Shown here: positions 1-11,525 of the stretch, piece by piece
How the letters are laid out: each line of letters begins with the position of its first letter
Position numbering within the stretch: position 1 is the first letter of the stretch
NCBI GenBank assembly: GCA_032622095.1
Contig: CP136061.1
Coordinates: 24,802,991-24,866,990, forward strand
Source of the DNA: Siphonodentalium dalli
Taxonomy: Eukaryota; Mollusca; Scaphopoda; Gadilida; Siphonodentaliidae
Direction of reading: 5' to 3'
Length of the DNA stretch: 64,000 bases
Notes under the pieces: model-generated
What the model saw: the letters and a program-made list of their open reading frames with translations, nothing else
Database searches by the model: none
What the model was told of the DNA's origin: nothing
Program-made: the position numbers and the translations under genes

Positions 1-540
1 GATCGCGCCCAGGTAACTGGGGAGGGCCTTCCGCATCTTCTGACACTGGACTTTGTTACTCTGAAGGGCTTTGGTGGCTTCATCTTTAATTATGTAGTTG
101 ACAACGACCTCTTCGTAGTAGTATGCCCTTTGTTGCAGCCAACGGAGAGGCATTTCATCTGCAATCGGTGGCGGCTGTCCTTGATCCCCGCAGCAAACTA
201 CCTGAACTCCGTGTTGGTCAAGCCAGTTCAAGAACATCTCCAGGACAGACCGGGACAGTGCAGACATCGTCCCAGATAATGACACGTGTGATGAACTTCT
301 GCCCCATTCGTTCGGGTGTCCAGTCATTCTCATTTCTCTATCGGAAGAATCTGTGGTATGTCTGGGCTTTGATCCATCGGATCCGCATTTATTTGGCGAG
401 GCGATGGGTCGGGGTAAACACGAGGAGGCCTCTTACCCCGAAGAGCTCAATCGGTCGCGTGGTCTTGCCATTGCCCGCCACCATTAAGCTAGCTCAGCCG
501 GTGCCGGCTCAGTCAATCATTGTAGCTGCGCGCCGTTGAT
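1..540 (-). pseudogene. SF1 (Pif1/RecD-like) helicase fragment, C-terminal to a DNA polymerase
   Basis: Read on the minus strand, 495-430 gives a Walker A-like GNGKTT and a short downstream TPTHRLAK. A run around 300-270 (FITRVIIWDDVCTVP) looks like the Walker B region, and about 210-180 gives CCGDQGQPPPIADEM, the GDxxQPPPI signature of SF1 helicase motif III. At least two frame changes and in-frame stops (near 395, 350 and between 250 and 240) break the gene, so no intact protein exists. The reading continues off the window edge at base 1, so the helicase C-terminus is not seen. It follows the polymerase remnant in the same orientation, suggesting one multidomain polymerase-helicase reading frame, as in large DNA transposons or virus-derived elements. 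The helicase motifs are clear; the parent element is inferred. Confidence 0.6.
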
Positions 541-2766
541 TCGGCCATCGGTGTGGCTTGACTACAATATTCTGGTTTGGAGAGGTGTTCATGTGGCATG
601 TATAACTGCTCCCTTTGCCACGCCACTGAGCCGGACCCACCGGTGAGAGGAATGGCTCCCCAGTCAAGCAGGCGACACACAATTTATCACCACAGGCACA
701 TAGTTGGTGGCGTAAGCCTTCACACCACAAAGCTTCTGCAACGCGGTCTTCTGGACGTAAATGCTACCAGTGGCCACCCGGACAGCCTCATTGGGTTCAA
801 ATCTTGCTAGCATAGCGAGGAGGTTGATGTGGGCATATGTCAGCATTGAGGCCATCAAGTGCGTGTATTGGGGATGCTAGCCATCGTAGTATGTGAGAAT
901 GTGGCAGAGGGGACACTTTTGGGGGCGTCAACCAGAGTTCCTCTTTTTTGTCCCTTACCAAAAAGTCAAGCTCTCCCTGGTCCTCCGTGTCAGTCTTTTG
1001 CCACCCTGGATGAACTTGCCTATGTTGCTGCAGCCTGGTTCACGATATTCAGGCAGCCAGACCTCGATTCGTTCCTCAAAGGTGATGACAGTATGAATGC
1101 GAGCAGGTGTGTGGGGCCCCATTCCTGGTCTGTGAAATGCTTTTCCAAACCAGGCGGGGATGACGGGATGGCAGGGGCGAACTCCCATTCCTGGATTTCG
1201 GCGAAACCGGTGTCGATATCTCGGGGGAGGGGGCGTTGATTGCGACCAGTTCATGTGGTGGGTGTTGTGCCCGTCTCTGTCAAAATATGGCTTGGCCTAG
1301 CCATGGCCTTGGAAACTGGCTTGGTAGCAGGCTTTCATGTCGATGCTGACGACGTCTCTTATATCGTGGCCCATCGCGTACCAGAGACCGCCGTGCTTTC
1401 TTGATGTCATCTCCGATATTAGCCGGGTCGGTTTCCAGCCGTTGTGCTATTTGGCCATGCTACATATGGCCTGGTTCACCCCGAAGGCTCGGTCTGCGAT
1501 GGACTCATCGCACAATTTAGCACAGGCGTCCTGGAGGTTTTGGTCAGTCTCCAGTGTCCTGTAGGTGCGGCCATCTTGGAGCACAAACTGGTCAACACCG
1601 AGCGCTCTGTCTTGGCCCCCAGCAGCCCGACTGCAATCGGCTCGTCCTGGGTTTCGTTTCGAATGGCCTCCCAGGCATCACCTTCATAGAAGTGAACCTG
1701 CCTGGAGAATGGGAAGTGGCGGTTGGACCAGGCATGGGCGTTGTCTCAGATGAGCTCCACTTTCTTATTCCGTTGCCCTAAGCTGGTATTTCCCGCTGCT
1801 GTAGATGTCATCCCCGGGTATATCTCAAAGCATGATCGCCCGCTTCAGTATTTTCTCGAGGACGGCGACATCCTCGACAGTGGCCTGTTTGATGACCTCG
1901 CTCTTCCAACTCCTGAATTTTCTTTCTCCTCGTGGGCGTGAGTCCATGTCCTCTCAGCGCACCTTCAAAGTGTTTCACCGCTGGGCACAGTTGAGATCGC
2001 CGTCCTTCATTGGTGCTAGATTTGCAGGATCTGGGTCTCTGAGGGGATAGATACCATAGACAACCGCGGTGACATGGTAAGCATTCTCATAGTATGGGCG
2101 GTCAATACCCGTCAGCATACCGGGGCTTGTGGCATGAGTGATCTCAGTGTCGCCTTGTCCCTTCTTCCCCTCGGCTCTGGTCGGGTCAAACTTGTCTTCA
2201 ACCACCCAGTTGCCGTCATCGTGCTGCCTCACGAACACAACTTTGAGGGAGTACTCTTGTTTGTGGAGCTCTCTGACGAGTTGTGCTGCTCTCTCATCTG
2301 TCAAACTACCGTGCATTGCTTTCTGACCCCCATGGGCAGCAAAGACGCCGTTTACGTCGACTATATCTACCCTCCACGTGGAGTAGACTGCGGCTGCGCC
2401 GTCGACTTCAATCTCGTGTTTGGCATCGTTCATCATGTCAACCCACGGTTCGTCGGCCGAGAGTATCACCGAGTGTCCCCTCTCCCTCACTTCTCCGATG
2501 AACAGTTCTCTGAGGATCACAGGGCCGCTTCATTTCGCCACTGTGCATCAACGGTTCTTTTCTCCAGAATGGGTTCCTTTGCTGTCGCTCCTCGATGACT
2601 TCGCACACCATGAACTCGGTGTCGACCAGTTTAAGCACGCGGTGTCTCTGACCTTGTCTGTGGAGGTTGTTTTGGGCCCGCAGCAGACGTGAAACAAACG
2701 CTGCAGCACGGATGTCGGCAATCGCATTGATTAGATCAGGCTTTCGAAGAGAGGAATACCCCCTCA
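541..2766 (-). pseudogene. Family-B-like DNA polymerase remnant, copy 1
   Basis: Minus-strand translation in several frames recovers a polymerase-like series. Around 1400-1330 is a motif A-like segment (VVSIDMKACYQASF, with the aspartate and YxxSF). At 1254-955 is a stretch with EVWLPEYREPGC and GKFIQG. At 858-664 is a motif C-like segment (VRVATGSIYV), in which the second aspartate of the usual D/A-T-D-S is a glycine, so catalysis would be lost. The N-terminal part (2766-2438) starts MRGYSSLRKPDLINAI, which resembles a SAP helix-turn-helix. Frameshifts separate every block. The polymerase call rests on motif A, motif C and the adjacent helicase; it is not protein-primed by any evidence I can see. 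Confidence 0.5.
1975..2520 (-). pseudogene. Longest open block (181 aa) of the polymerase element, N-terminal to motif A
   Basis: This is the best preserved open stretch of the element. It contains VVFVRQHDDGNWVVEDKF and a C-terminal NLAPMKDGDLNCAQR, and lies upstream (on the minus strand) of polymerase motif A. I do not recognise a domain. In order and orientation it belongs to the large polymerase-helicase frame. In the second copy the equivalent of this block is almost wholly deleted: sequence matching about 2,490-2,470 resumes at about 3,600-3,580 and then runs directly into the pre-motif-A part. Not an independent gene as far as can be seen. Confidence 0.45.
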
Positions 2767-3760
2767 AGCCGAGATCTCCCTTTTTTGTTCCTTACCAAAA
2801 AGTCATGGTCTCCCTGGTCGACCACAAACCTCCGTGTCAGTCTTTTGCCGTCGGCATTGTTGCCCTGGATGAATTTGCATATGATGCTGCAGCCTTGATC
2901 ACGATCTTCAGGGAGCCAGACCTCAGTTCGTTGCTCAAAAGTGATGACGGCCTCACGGACATCCACGCTCTTCAGGAAATCTGACTCAACCAGGAAGGCG
3001 AGCAGGGGTTTAGGGGCACAGCACTGATCTGCGAAATTATTTCAGGACCAGGCGGAGATGACTGGATGGCAGCTAGGGACGAACATTCATTCAAGGACGT
3101 CGGCGAAACCGGTGGCGATATTTTGAGGAGGGACCGTTGATTGCGACCAGGTCATGTGTTGGGTGTGGTGCCCGAATCTGTCAAACTATGGCTTGGCCTC
3201 GCCATGGCCTTGGAAGCTGGTCGGGTAGCAGGCTTTTATGTCGATGCTGACGACGTCTCTTATACCGTAGCCCATCGCGTTCCAGAGGCCGCCATGACCA
3301 TGCTCGACTCGACACAGGCTTTCTGGATGTCATATCCGAGGTTAGCCGGGGTCGGTTTCCAGCCGTTGTGCTCTTTGTCCATGATACTGGCTGCGTGGTT
3401 CATCCCGAAGGCTCGGCCTGCGGGGACTCATCGCCCAATTCACCACATACTTCCTGGAGGTTTTGGACAGTCGGCAGTGTACTGTATGTGCGGCCGTCGT
3501 GGAGCACAAACTGGTCCACACTGGTCCACACGTTTTTGGCACCGTTCACCATGTTCGTCACCGGTGGGAGTCATAGACATCCATGTCAAATTGTCCCCTC
3601 TCCCTCAGTTCTCTGATGACCAGTTATCTGAGGACCCCAGGGCCTTCTCTCACAATGCTCCGCACGACATCACATCGCCGCTTCCTTTCACCACTGTGCC
3701 TCAACGTTTCATTTCTCCTGAATGGGTTCCTTTGCATTCTCTAATCGAGGGAGATCTTTG
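2767..3760 (-). pseudogene. Family-B-like DNA polymerase remnant, copy 2 (internally deleted)
   Basis: A diverged direct repeat of copy 1 in the same orientation. Bases 2,780-2,960 match 941-1,090; 3,140-3,300 match 1,245-1,400, including motif A (VVSIDIKACYPTSF, better preserved than in copy 1); and 3,602-3,750 match 2,490-2,600. The part equivalent to 1,980-2,470 is missing. The minus-strand block 2966-2736 reads VWLPEDRDQGCSIICKFIQG without a stop. The motif C and helicase parts are absent from this copy. It looks like a partial tandem duplication of the element, or two insertions end to end. Confidence 0.5.
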
Positions 3761-4033
3761 GATTGGGCTCGAAGCTTGCCTATAGTAGACATGTCCTGGA
3801 TAGGTATACTCTAATTGACAACGGCAATGGCCGCCAACCGAGACAAATCCTTCCCCACAGTCCTTTGCTCTCGGTGCCATAATTTTGTCTTCTCTTTTCT
3901 CTAACCACACCTCAAGCAGAGTGATATTTGATTCGTTACCCCTTACCACAAACACGACACGGCTTTGTACATGATCCTTTTCGCAATCGGACCAGATTAA
4001 CTTTACATTACTCCCCCAGACAGCGCCAGCCAA
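3701..4033 (-). pseudogene. Unrecognised 110-aa ORF at the 5' end of the polymerase element
   Basis: An ORF with SNITLLEVWLEKREDKIM and a short cysteine/glycine-rich segment (GGHCRCQ). Its last residues (THSGEMKR) fall in the block shared by both polymerase copies, so its 3' end belongs to that element. No domain recognised. It may be the N-terminal part of the element protein or flanking host sequence read by chance. Confidence 0.25.
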
Positions 4034-4179
4034 AGAGCTATGTAGAGCTCGAGGTATTCCACCGGCATGTATGTTGACCCTTCATATTGCTGCATGTATA
4101 CCCATAACAATGGGTATATCTAAAAGGAGAGCCCGGGCGGGTGAGGGTAGTGGGCCGCCCCCGACCTTTTGAACACCAG
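4034..4179. other. Spacer between the polymerase element and the satellite
   Basis: Contains a small inverted repeat (ATACCCATAACAATGGGTAT) near 4,097-4,116 and a GC-rich stretch. No gene or promoter seen. Confidence 0.4.
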
Positions 4180-7100
4180 TTGTGGCAACCACACAAGCTA
4201 GAGCGTGCGTTTTTTTGGAGTGGACAACCCTACCACAACGTTTATTTGGTCCCAATCGGTTCATAAATGCCCAAACGGTGGCAACCGCACGGGCTAGAGG
4301 GTTGCGGTTTTCTGTTATTATATGTTATTTTCGGGTGGGCCACCCTACGGCACCGTTTATTTGGTCCTAATCGGTTCATAAATGCCCAAACGGCTATGGT
4401 TGCCACTTTGGCACAATATTGTGGCAACCACACGGGCTAGAGGGTTGCGGTTTTCGGTTATTATGTGTTATTTTCGGGTGGGCCACCCTACCGCACCGTT
4501 TATTTGGCCCAAATCGGTTCATAAATGCCAAACGGCTATGGTTGCCACTTTGGCCACCTACGGTGGCAACCGTACGGGCTAGAGGGTTGTGATTTTCGGT
4601 TATTATGTGTTATTTTCGGGTGGGCCACCCTACCGCACCGTTTATTTGGCCCAAATCGGTTCATAAATGCCAAACGACTATGGTTGCCACTTTGGCCACC
4701 TACTGTGGCAACCGTATTGGCTAGAGGGTTGCGGTTTTTTGTTTTTATATCTAATTTTGGGATGGGCCACCCTACCGCACCGTTTATTTGGTAAAAATCG
4801 GTTCATAAAGACCTAAACGGCTATGGTTGCCACTTTGGCCACCTACTGTGGCAACCGTATGGGCTACAGGGGTGCGGTTTTCGGTTTTTATATCTAATTT
4901 TGGGGTGGGCCACCCTACCGCACCGTTTATTTGGTCAAAATCGGTTCATAAATACCAAAACGGCTATGGTTGCCACTTTGGCCACCTACTGTGGCAACCG
5001 TATGGGCTACAGGGGTGCGGTTTTCGGTTTTTATATCTAATTTTGAGGTGGGCCACCCTACCGCACCGTTTATTTTGTCCTAATCGGTTTATAAATGCCC
5101 AAACGGCTATGGTTGCCACTTTGGCCTAATATTGTGGCAACCACACGGGCTAGAGGGTTGCGGTTTTCGGTTATTATGTGTTATTTTCGGGTGGGCCACC
5201 CTACCGCACCGTTTATTTGGCCCAAATCGGTTCATAAATGCCAAACGGCTATGGTTGCCACTTTGGCCACCTACTGTGGCAACCGTACGGGCTAGAGAGT
5301 TGTGATTTTCGGTTATAATATGTTATGTTCGGGTGGGCCACCATACCGCACCACTTATTTGGTCCTAATCGGTTCATAAATGCCCAAACGACTATGGTTG
5401 CCACTTTGGCCACCTACTGTGGCAACCCTATTGGCTAGAGGGTTGCGGTTTCTGTTTTATATCTAATTTTGTGGTGTGCCACCATACCGCACCGTTTATT
5501 TGGTCAAAAATCGGTTCATAAATACCAAAACGGCTATGGTTGCCACTTTGGCCACCTACTGTGGCAACCGTATTGGCTAGAGGGTTGCGGTTTTTTGTTT
5601 TTATATCTAATTTTGGGGTGCGCCACCCTAACGCACCGTTTATTTGGTCAAAATCGGTTCATAAATAACAAAACGGCTATGGTTTCCACTTTGGCCACCT
5701 ACTGTGGCAACCGTATGGGCTAGAGGGTTGCGGTTTTTATATCTAATTTTGGGGTGGGCCACCCTACCGCACCGTTCATTTGGTCAACGTCGGTTCATAA
5801 AGACCAAAACGGCTATGGTTGCCACTTTGGCCACCTACTGTGGCAACCGTATGGGCTAGAGTAGTGCGGTTTTCGGTTTTTATATCTAATTTTGGGGTGA
5901 GCCACCCTACCGCTCCGTGTATTTGGTCAAAATCGGTTCATAAATACTAAAACGGCTATGGTTGCCACTTTGGCCACTTACTGTGGCAACCGTATTAGCT
6001 AGAGGGTTGCGGTTTTTTGTTTTTATATCTAATTTTGGGGTGGGCCATCCTACCGCACCGCTTATTTGGTCAAAATCGGTTCATAAAGACCAAAACGGCT
6101 ATGGTTGCCACTTTGGCCACCTACTATGGCAACCGTATGGGCTAGAGGGGTGCGGTTTTTAGTTTTTATGTCTAATTTTGGGGTGGGCCACCCTACCGCA
6201 CCGTTTATTTGGTCAAAATCGGTTCATAAAGACCAAAACGGCTATGGTTGCAACTTTGGCCACCTACTATGACAACCGTATGGGCTAGAGGGGTGCGATT
6301 TTTAGTTTTTATATCTAATTTTGGGGTGGGCCACCCTACCGCACCGTTTATTTGGTAAAAATCTGTTCATAAAGACCTAAACGGCTATGGTTGCCACTTT
6401 GGCCACCTACTGTGGCAACCGTATGGGCTACAGGGGTGCAGTTTTCGGTTTTTATATCTAATTTTGGGGTGGGCCACCCTACCGCACCGTTTATTTGGTA
6501 AAAATCGGTTCATAAATACCAAAACGGCTATGGTTGCCAATTTGGCCACCTACTGTGGCAACCGTATGGGCTAGAGGGGTGCGGTTTTCGGTTTTTATAT
6601 CTAATTTTGGGGTGGGCCACCCTACCGCACCGTTTATTTGGTCAAAATCGGATCATAAATACCAAAACGGCTATGGTTGCCACTTTGGCCACCTACTGTA
6701 GCAACCGTATTGGCTAGAGGGTTGTGGTCTTTTGTTTTTATATCTAATTTTGGGGTGGGCCACCCTACCGCACCGTTTATTTGGTAAAATCGGTTCATAA
6801 AGACCTAAACGGCATTGGTTGCCACTTTGGCCACCTACTGTGGCAACCGTATGGGCTACAGGGGTGCGGTTTTCGGTTTTTATATCTAATTTTGGGGTGG
6901 GCCACCCTACCGCACCGTTTATTTGGTCAAAATCGGTTCATAAATACCAAAACGGCTATGGTTGCCACTTTGGCCACCTACTGTGGCAACCGTATGGGCT
7001 ACAGGGGTGCGGTTTTCGGTTTTTATATCTAATTTTGAGGTGGGCCACCCTACCGCACCGTTTATTTTGTCCTAATCGGTTTATAAATGCCCAAACGGCT

Positions 7101-9920
7101 ATGGTTGCCACTTTGGCCTAATATTGTGGCAACCACACGGGCTAGAGGGTTGCGGTTTTCGGTTATTATGTGTTATTTTCGGGTGGGCCACCCTACCGCA
7201 CCGTTTATTTGGCCCAAATCGGTTCATAAATGCCAAACGGCTATGGTTGCCACTTTGGCCACCTACTGTGGCAACCGTACGGGCTAGAGAGTTGTGATTT
7301 TCGGTTATAATATGTTATGTTCGGGTGGGCCACCATACCGCACCACTTATTTGGTCCTAATCGGTTCATAAATGCCCAAACGACTATGGTTGCCACTTTG
7401 GCCACCTACTGTGGCAACCCTATTGGCTAGAGGGTTGCGGTTTCTGTTTTATATCTAATTTTGTGGTGTGCCACCATACCGCACCGTTTATTTGGTCAAA
7501 AATCGGTTCATAAATACCAAAACGGCTATGGTTGCCACTTTGGCCACCTACTGTGGCAACCGTATTGGCTAGAGGGTTGCGGTTTTTTGTTTTTATATCT
7601 AATTTTGGGGTGCGCCACCCTAACGCACCGTTTATTTGGTCAAAATCGGTTCATAAATAACAAAACGGCTATGGTTTCCACTTTGGCCACCTACTGTGGC
7701 AACCGTATGGGCTAGAGGGTTGCGGTTTTTATATCTAATTTTGGGGTGGGCCACCCTACCGCACCGTTCATTTGGTCAACGTCGGTTCATAAAGACCAAA
7801 ACGGCTATGGTTGCCACTTTGGCCACCTACTGTGGCAACCGTATGGGCTAGAGTAGTGCGGTTTTCGGTTTTTATATCTAATTTTGGGGTGAGCCACCCT
7901 ACCGCTCCGTGTATTTGGTCAAAATCGGTTCATAAATACTAAAACGGCTATGGTTGCCACTTTGGCCACTTACTGTGGCAACCGTATTAGCTAGAGGGTT
8001 GCGGTTTTTTGTTTTTATATCTAATTTTGGGGTGGGCCATCCTACCGCACCGCTTATTTGGTCAAAATCGGTTCATAAAGACCAAAACGGCTATGGTTGC
8101 CACTTTGGCCACCTACTATGGCAACCGTATGGGCTAGAGGGGTGCGGTTTTTAGTTTTTATGTCTAATTTTGGGGTGGGCCACCCTACCGCACCGTTTAT
8201 TTGGTCAAAATCGGTTCATAAAGACCAAAACGGCTATGGTTGCAACTTTGGCCACCTACTATGACAACCGTATGGGCTAGAGGGGTGCGATTTTTAGTTT
8301 TTATATCTAATTTTGGGGTGGGCCACCCTACCGCACCGTTTATTTGGTAAAAATCTGTTCATAAAGACCTAAACGGCTATGGTTGCCACTTTGGCCACCT
8401 ACTGTGGCAACCGTATGGGCTACAGGGGTGCAGTTTTCGGTTTTTATATCTAATTTTGGGGTGGGCCACCCTACCGCACCGTTTATTTGGTAAAAATCGG
8501 TTCATAAATACCAAAACGGCTATGGTTGCCAATTTGGCCACCTACTGTGGCAACCGTATGGGCTAGAGGGGTGCGGTTTTCGGTTTTTATATCTAATTTT
8601 GGGGTGGGCCACCCTACCGCACCGTTTATTTGGTCAAAATCGGATCATAAATACCAAAACGGCTATGGTTGCCACTTTGGCCACCTACTGTAGCAACCGT
8701 ATTGGCTAGAGGGTTGTGGTCTTTTGTTTTTATATCTAATTTTGGGGTGGGCCACCCTACCGCACCGTTTATTTGGTAAAATCGGTTCATAAAGACCTAA
8801 ACGGCATTGGTTGCCACTTTGGCCACCTACTGTGGCAACCGTATGGGCTACAGGGGTGCGGTTTTCGGTTTTTATATCTAATTTTGGGGTGGGCCACCCT
8901 ACCGCACCGTTTATTTGGTCAAAATCGGTTCATAAATAGCAAAACGGCTATGGTTGCCACTTTGGCCACCTACTGTGGCAACCGTATGGGCTAGAGGGGT
9001 GCGGTTTTTGATTTTTATATCTAATTTTGGGGTGGGCCACCTTACCGCACCGTTTATTTGGTCAAAATCGGTTCATAAATACCAAAACGGCTATGGTTGC
9101 CACTTTGGCCACCTACTGTGGCAACCGTATTGGCTAGAGGGTTGCGGTTTTCGGTTTTTATATCTAATTTTGGGGTGGGCCACCCTGCCGCACCGTTTAT
9201 TTGGTCAAAATTGGTTCATAAATACCAAAACGGCTATGGTTGCCACTTTGGCCACCTACTATGGCAACCGTATGGGCTAGAGGGGTGCGGTTTTCGGGTT
9301 TTATGTCTAATTTTGGGGTGGGCCACCCTACCGCACCGTTTATTTGGTCAAAATCGGTTCATAAAGACCAAAATGGCTATGGTTGCCACTTTGGCCACCT
9401 ACTACGACAACCGTATGGCTAGAAGGGTGCGGTTTTCAGTTTTTATATCTAATTTGGTGGGCCACCCTACCGCACCATTTATTTTGTCAAAATCGGTTCA
9501 TAAATACCAAAACGGCTATGGTTGCCACTTTGGCCACCTACTGTGGCAACCGTATTGGCTAGAGGGTTGCGGTTTTTTGTTTTTATATCTAATTTTGGGG
9601 TGGGCCACCCTACCGCACCGTTTATTTTGTCAAAATCGGTTCATAAATACCAAAACGGATATGGTTGCCACTTTGGCCACCTACTGTGGCAACCGTATTG
9701 GCTAGAAGGTTGCGGTTTTTTGTTTTTATATCTAATTTTGGGGTGGGCCACCCTACCGCACCGTTTATTTGGTAAAAATCGGTTCATAAAGACCTAAACG
9801 GCTATGGTTGCCACTTTGGCCACCTACTGTGGCAACCGTATAGGCTAGAGGGGTTCGGTTTTCGGTTTTTATATCTAATTTTGGGGTGGGCCACCCTACC
9901 GCACCGTTTATTTGGTCAAT
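4180..9920. repeat. 143-bp satellite array, about 40 monomers
   Basis: Tandem monomers are spaced 143 bp apart (for example GGCTATGG at 4,819 and 4,962). Each holds GGTTGCCAC, a 14-bp spacer (TTTGGCCACCTACT) and GTGGCAACC, a 9-bp perfect inverted repeat, followed by an AT-rich stretch and GGGTGGGCCACCCTACCGCACCG in two short parts. The first monomers (4,180-4,700) are the most diverged and carry a different AT-rich middle. Because 143 is not a multiple of three, open frames of 60-200 codons appear in all frames; they are repeat artefacts, not genes. The array ends abruptly where the LINE begins. Confidence 0.95.
4789..8772. repeat. 1,992-bp higher-order duplication within the 143-bp satellite (two full units plus the start of a third)
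   Basis: Bases 4,789-6,780 and 6,781-8,772 agree almost base for base, including rare monomer variants (a short-period monomer near 5,455/7,447 and a TTTTGAGG variant near 5,041/7,033). The same sequence starts again at 8,773 and diverges after about 8,937. The only differences I noticed are at the very start of the first unit. Fourteen monomers make one unit. Confidence 0.93.
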
Positions 9921-9966
9921 ATATAATGTTTCCGAATAAGGAATAAGGAACTGGGAATAAGTAGCC

Positions 9967-11056
9967 GATGTCACCGTAGTCTACATGTCTGGTTTGCTGG
10001 AAAAGCAGGACGTGGATATTCTGGGTATCAGCGAACACTGGCTTCATAGCCATAATGTCCACTTCCTCGACACTATCGACTGTAATTATCGGTGTCAATG
10101 CAATATGTGATTTCTCACAACGCCTGCCCATGCAAAGGGGTCGTAATAAGGGTGGGGTAGCAATATTCTGGCATAACAGGCTGGATAACGTTGTATCTGT
10201 TCTTGACTTCAATGATGACAGGATATGTGGAATTCAAGTGCAATACAATGAATCCCAGTATATATATATCCTACAGGTCTATCTGCCGTCTACAAATTAC
10301 GCTGTCTCAATGTATCGTGAGTATATCACCGAATTAGACAAGCATATTGACTACTACTCTTCGATAGGAACTGTCATTGTAATGTGTGATTTTAACGGCA
10401 ACATTCAGAAATCTGACGCAAGAAATCGTACCTTTAAGAAACTACTATCACGCAGAAATCTTGTTTCTGTTAATCAAGAGGATCCGTCCGCGCGTCTAGT
10501 CGCAACACATGTGCCTGCTACTGGCGGTTCTGGTACAACGATTGACCATATTTTGGTTCACAAAGCTAACTTACCATTTGTGAATAATATACAGGTGATT
10601 ATTGACTCTGCTACAGATTTTTCTAATCAGAGACCAGTCAAATTGCGCTTTGATCTTGGATCTCGTCACACTCGCCGAAGTGATATTCGCAATAGTCCCA
10701 ACTGGAAGAAATTTACTAAGTCAGATTCATCTGTGCTAGCTTATCAAAACTGTATAGATACACTTTTGCCAGATAGTTGTGCACCTGTCTCAGACAACGC
10801 AAGTCTAGACACTTATTACTCGAATGTCGTCAAAGCTATCGATTCTGCGTCTAAGAGTTTTGTTCCAACAAAATCCTCTAAACCACACGTTAAACAGTTT
10901 TGGAACGAACGTCTAAAATTTCTTCATAGTGAAATGCAGAGCTTTAGACTGATATGGACCGCGGAAGGTCGCCCTAGAGGGCACACAAATTCACCATACA
11001 CGAATTATAAAGTAGCCAAATGTGCCTTCCGCAGAGAATTGCGTCAGCCAAAATGA
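9967..11056 (+). pseudogene. LINE ORF2: apurinic-like endonuclease domain
   Basis: Frame one from 9,967 reads QDVDILGISEHWL, the N-terminal glutamate motif of APE-type endonucleases. After a frameshift near 10,100 a 333-codon frame (from 10,055) carries GGVAIFWHN, VIVMCDFNGNI (the D-x-N strand) and TTIDHILV. The expected C-terminal S-D-H catalytic motif reads S-N-Q (DFSNQRPV) near 10,622-10,645, so the catalytic aspartate and histidine are both lost. Several further stop or frame changes make this a dead copy. It would nick target DNA to prime LINE integration in an active element. Confidence 0.8.
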
Positions 11057-11525
11057 AATGGTCGATCGTGCAGCCGAACTTAACCAGGGGCAGTTTTTCC
11101 GACTTTTTAATCAACGGAAGTCCAACTGTAGGGCAGAAACTAACAACTTGTTTGAAGTCAACAATGTCACACTTAGAAACCCGGAAGAAATCACAAATGC
11201 ATGGGCCGATTATTATGAAATGTTATATCACCCTCTTGAATCTACCACATTTGATGCAGCTCATTACGATTATGTCACTATTCTGTTGATGATATTGCTT
11301 CTAACACACATGGGTATAATGTCGGTACTGCATCTGACAAACGGCTTCTCTATCCCGTATCAGTACATGAGGTCATATCTGTCCTCAAATCAATGAACTT
11401 GGGCAAAGCCCCGGGACCACATATGATCTGCTATGAGCATATTGTATACGGGGGAGAATCTTTACATAAATGTATATCTTATGTTCTCAGCAAAATGATA
11501 GAACTTCAACACATACCTCAGATGG
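11022..11525 (+). pseudogene. LINE ORF2: linker between endonuclease and reverse transcriptase
   Basis: A third frame (11,022-11,396) continues the protein with MVDRAAELNQGQFFRLF and a stretch of typical pre-RT linker. Then LGKAPGPHMICYEH (11,397-11,440) matches the conserved K-A-P-G-P-D-G-I motif before the fingers, with D-G changed to H-M. A further frame change near 11,525 leads into the RT frame. Confidence 0.7.

Noticed and set aside
4182..9797. Many 60-200 codon ORFs (PHRLFG, ATLATYCGN and similar) suggesting a repetitive protein
   Set aside because: They follow the 143-bp satellite in all three frames and shift with the period; no start context or stable frame.
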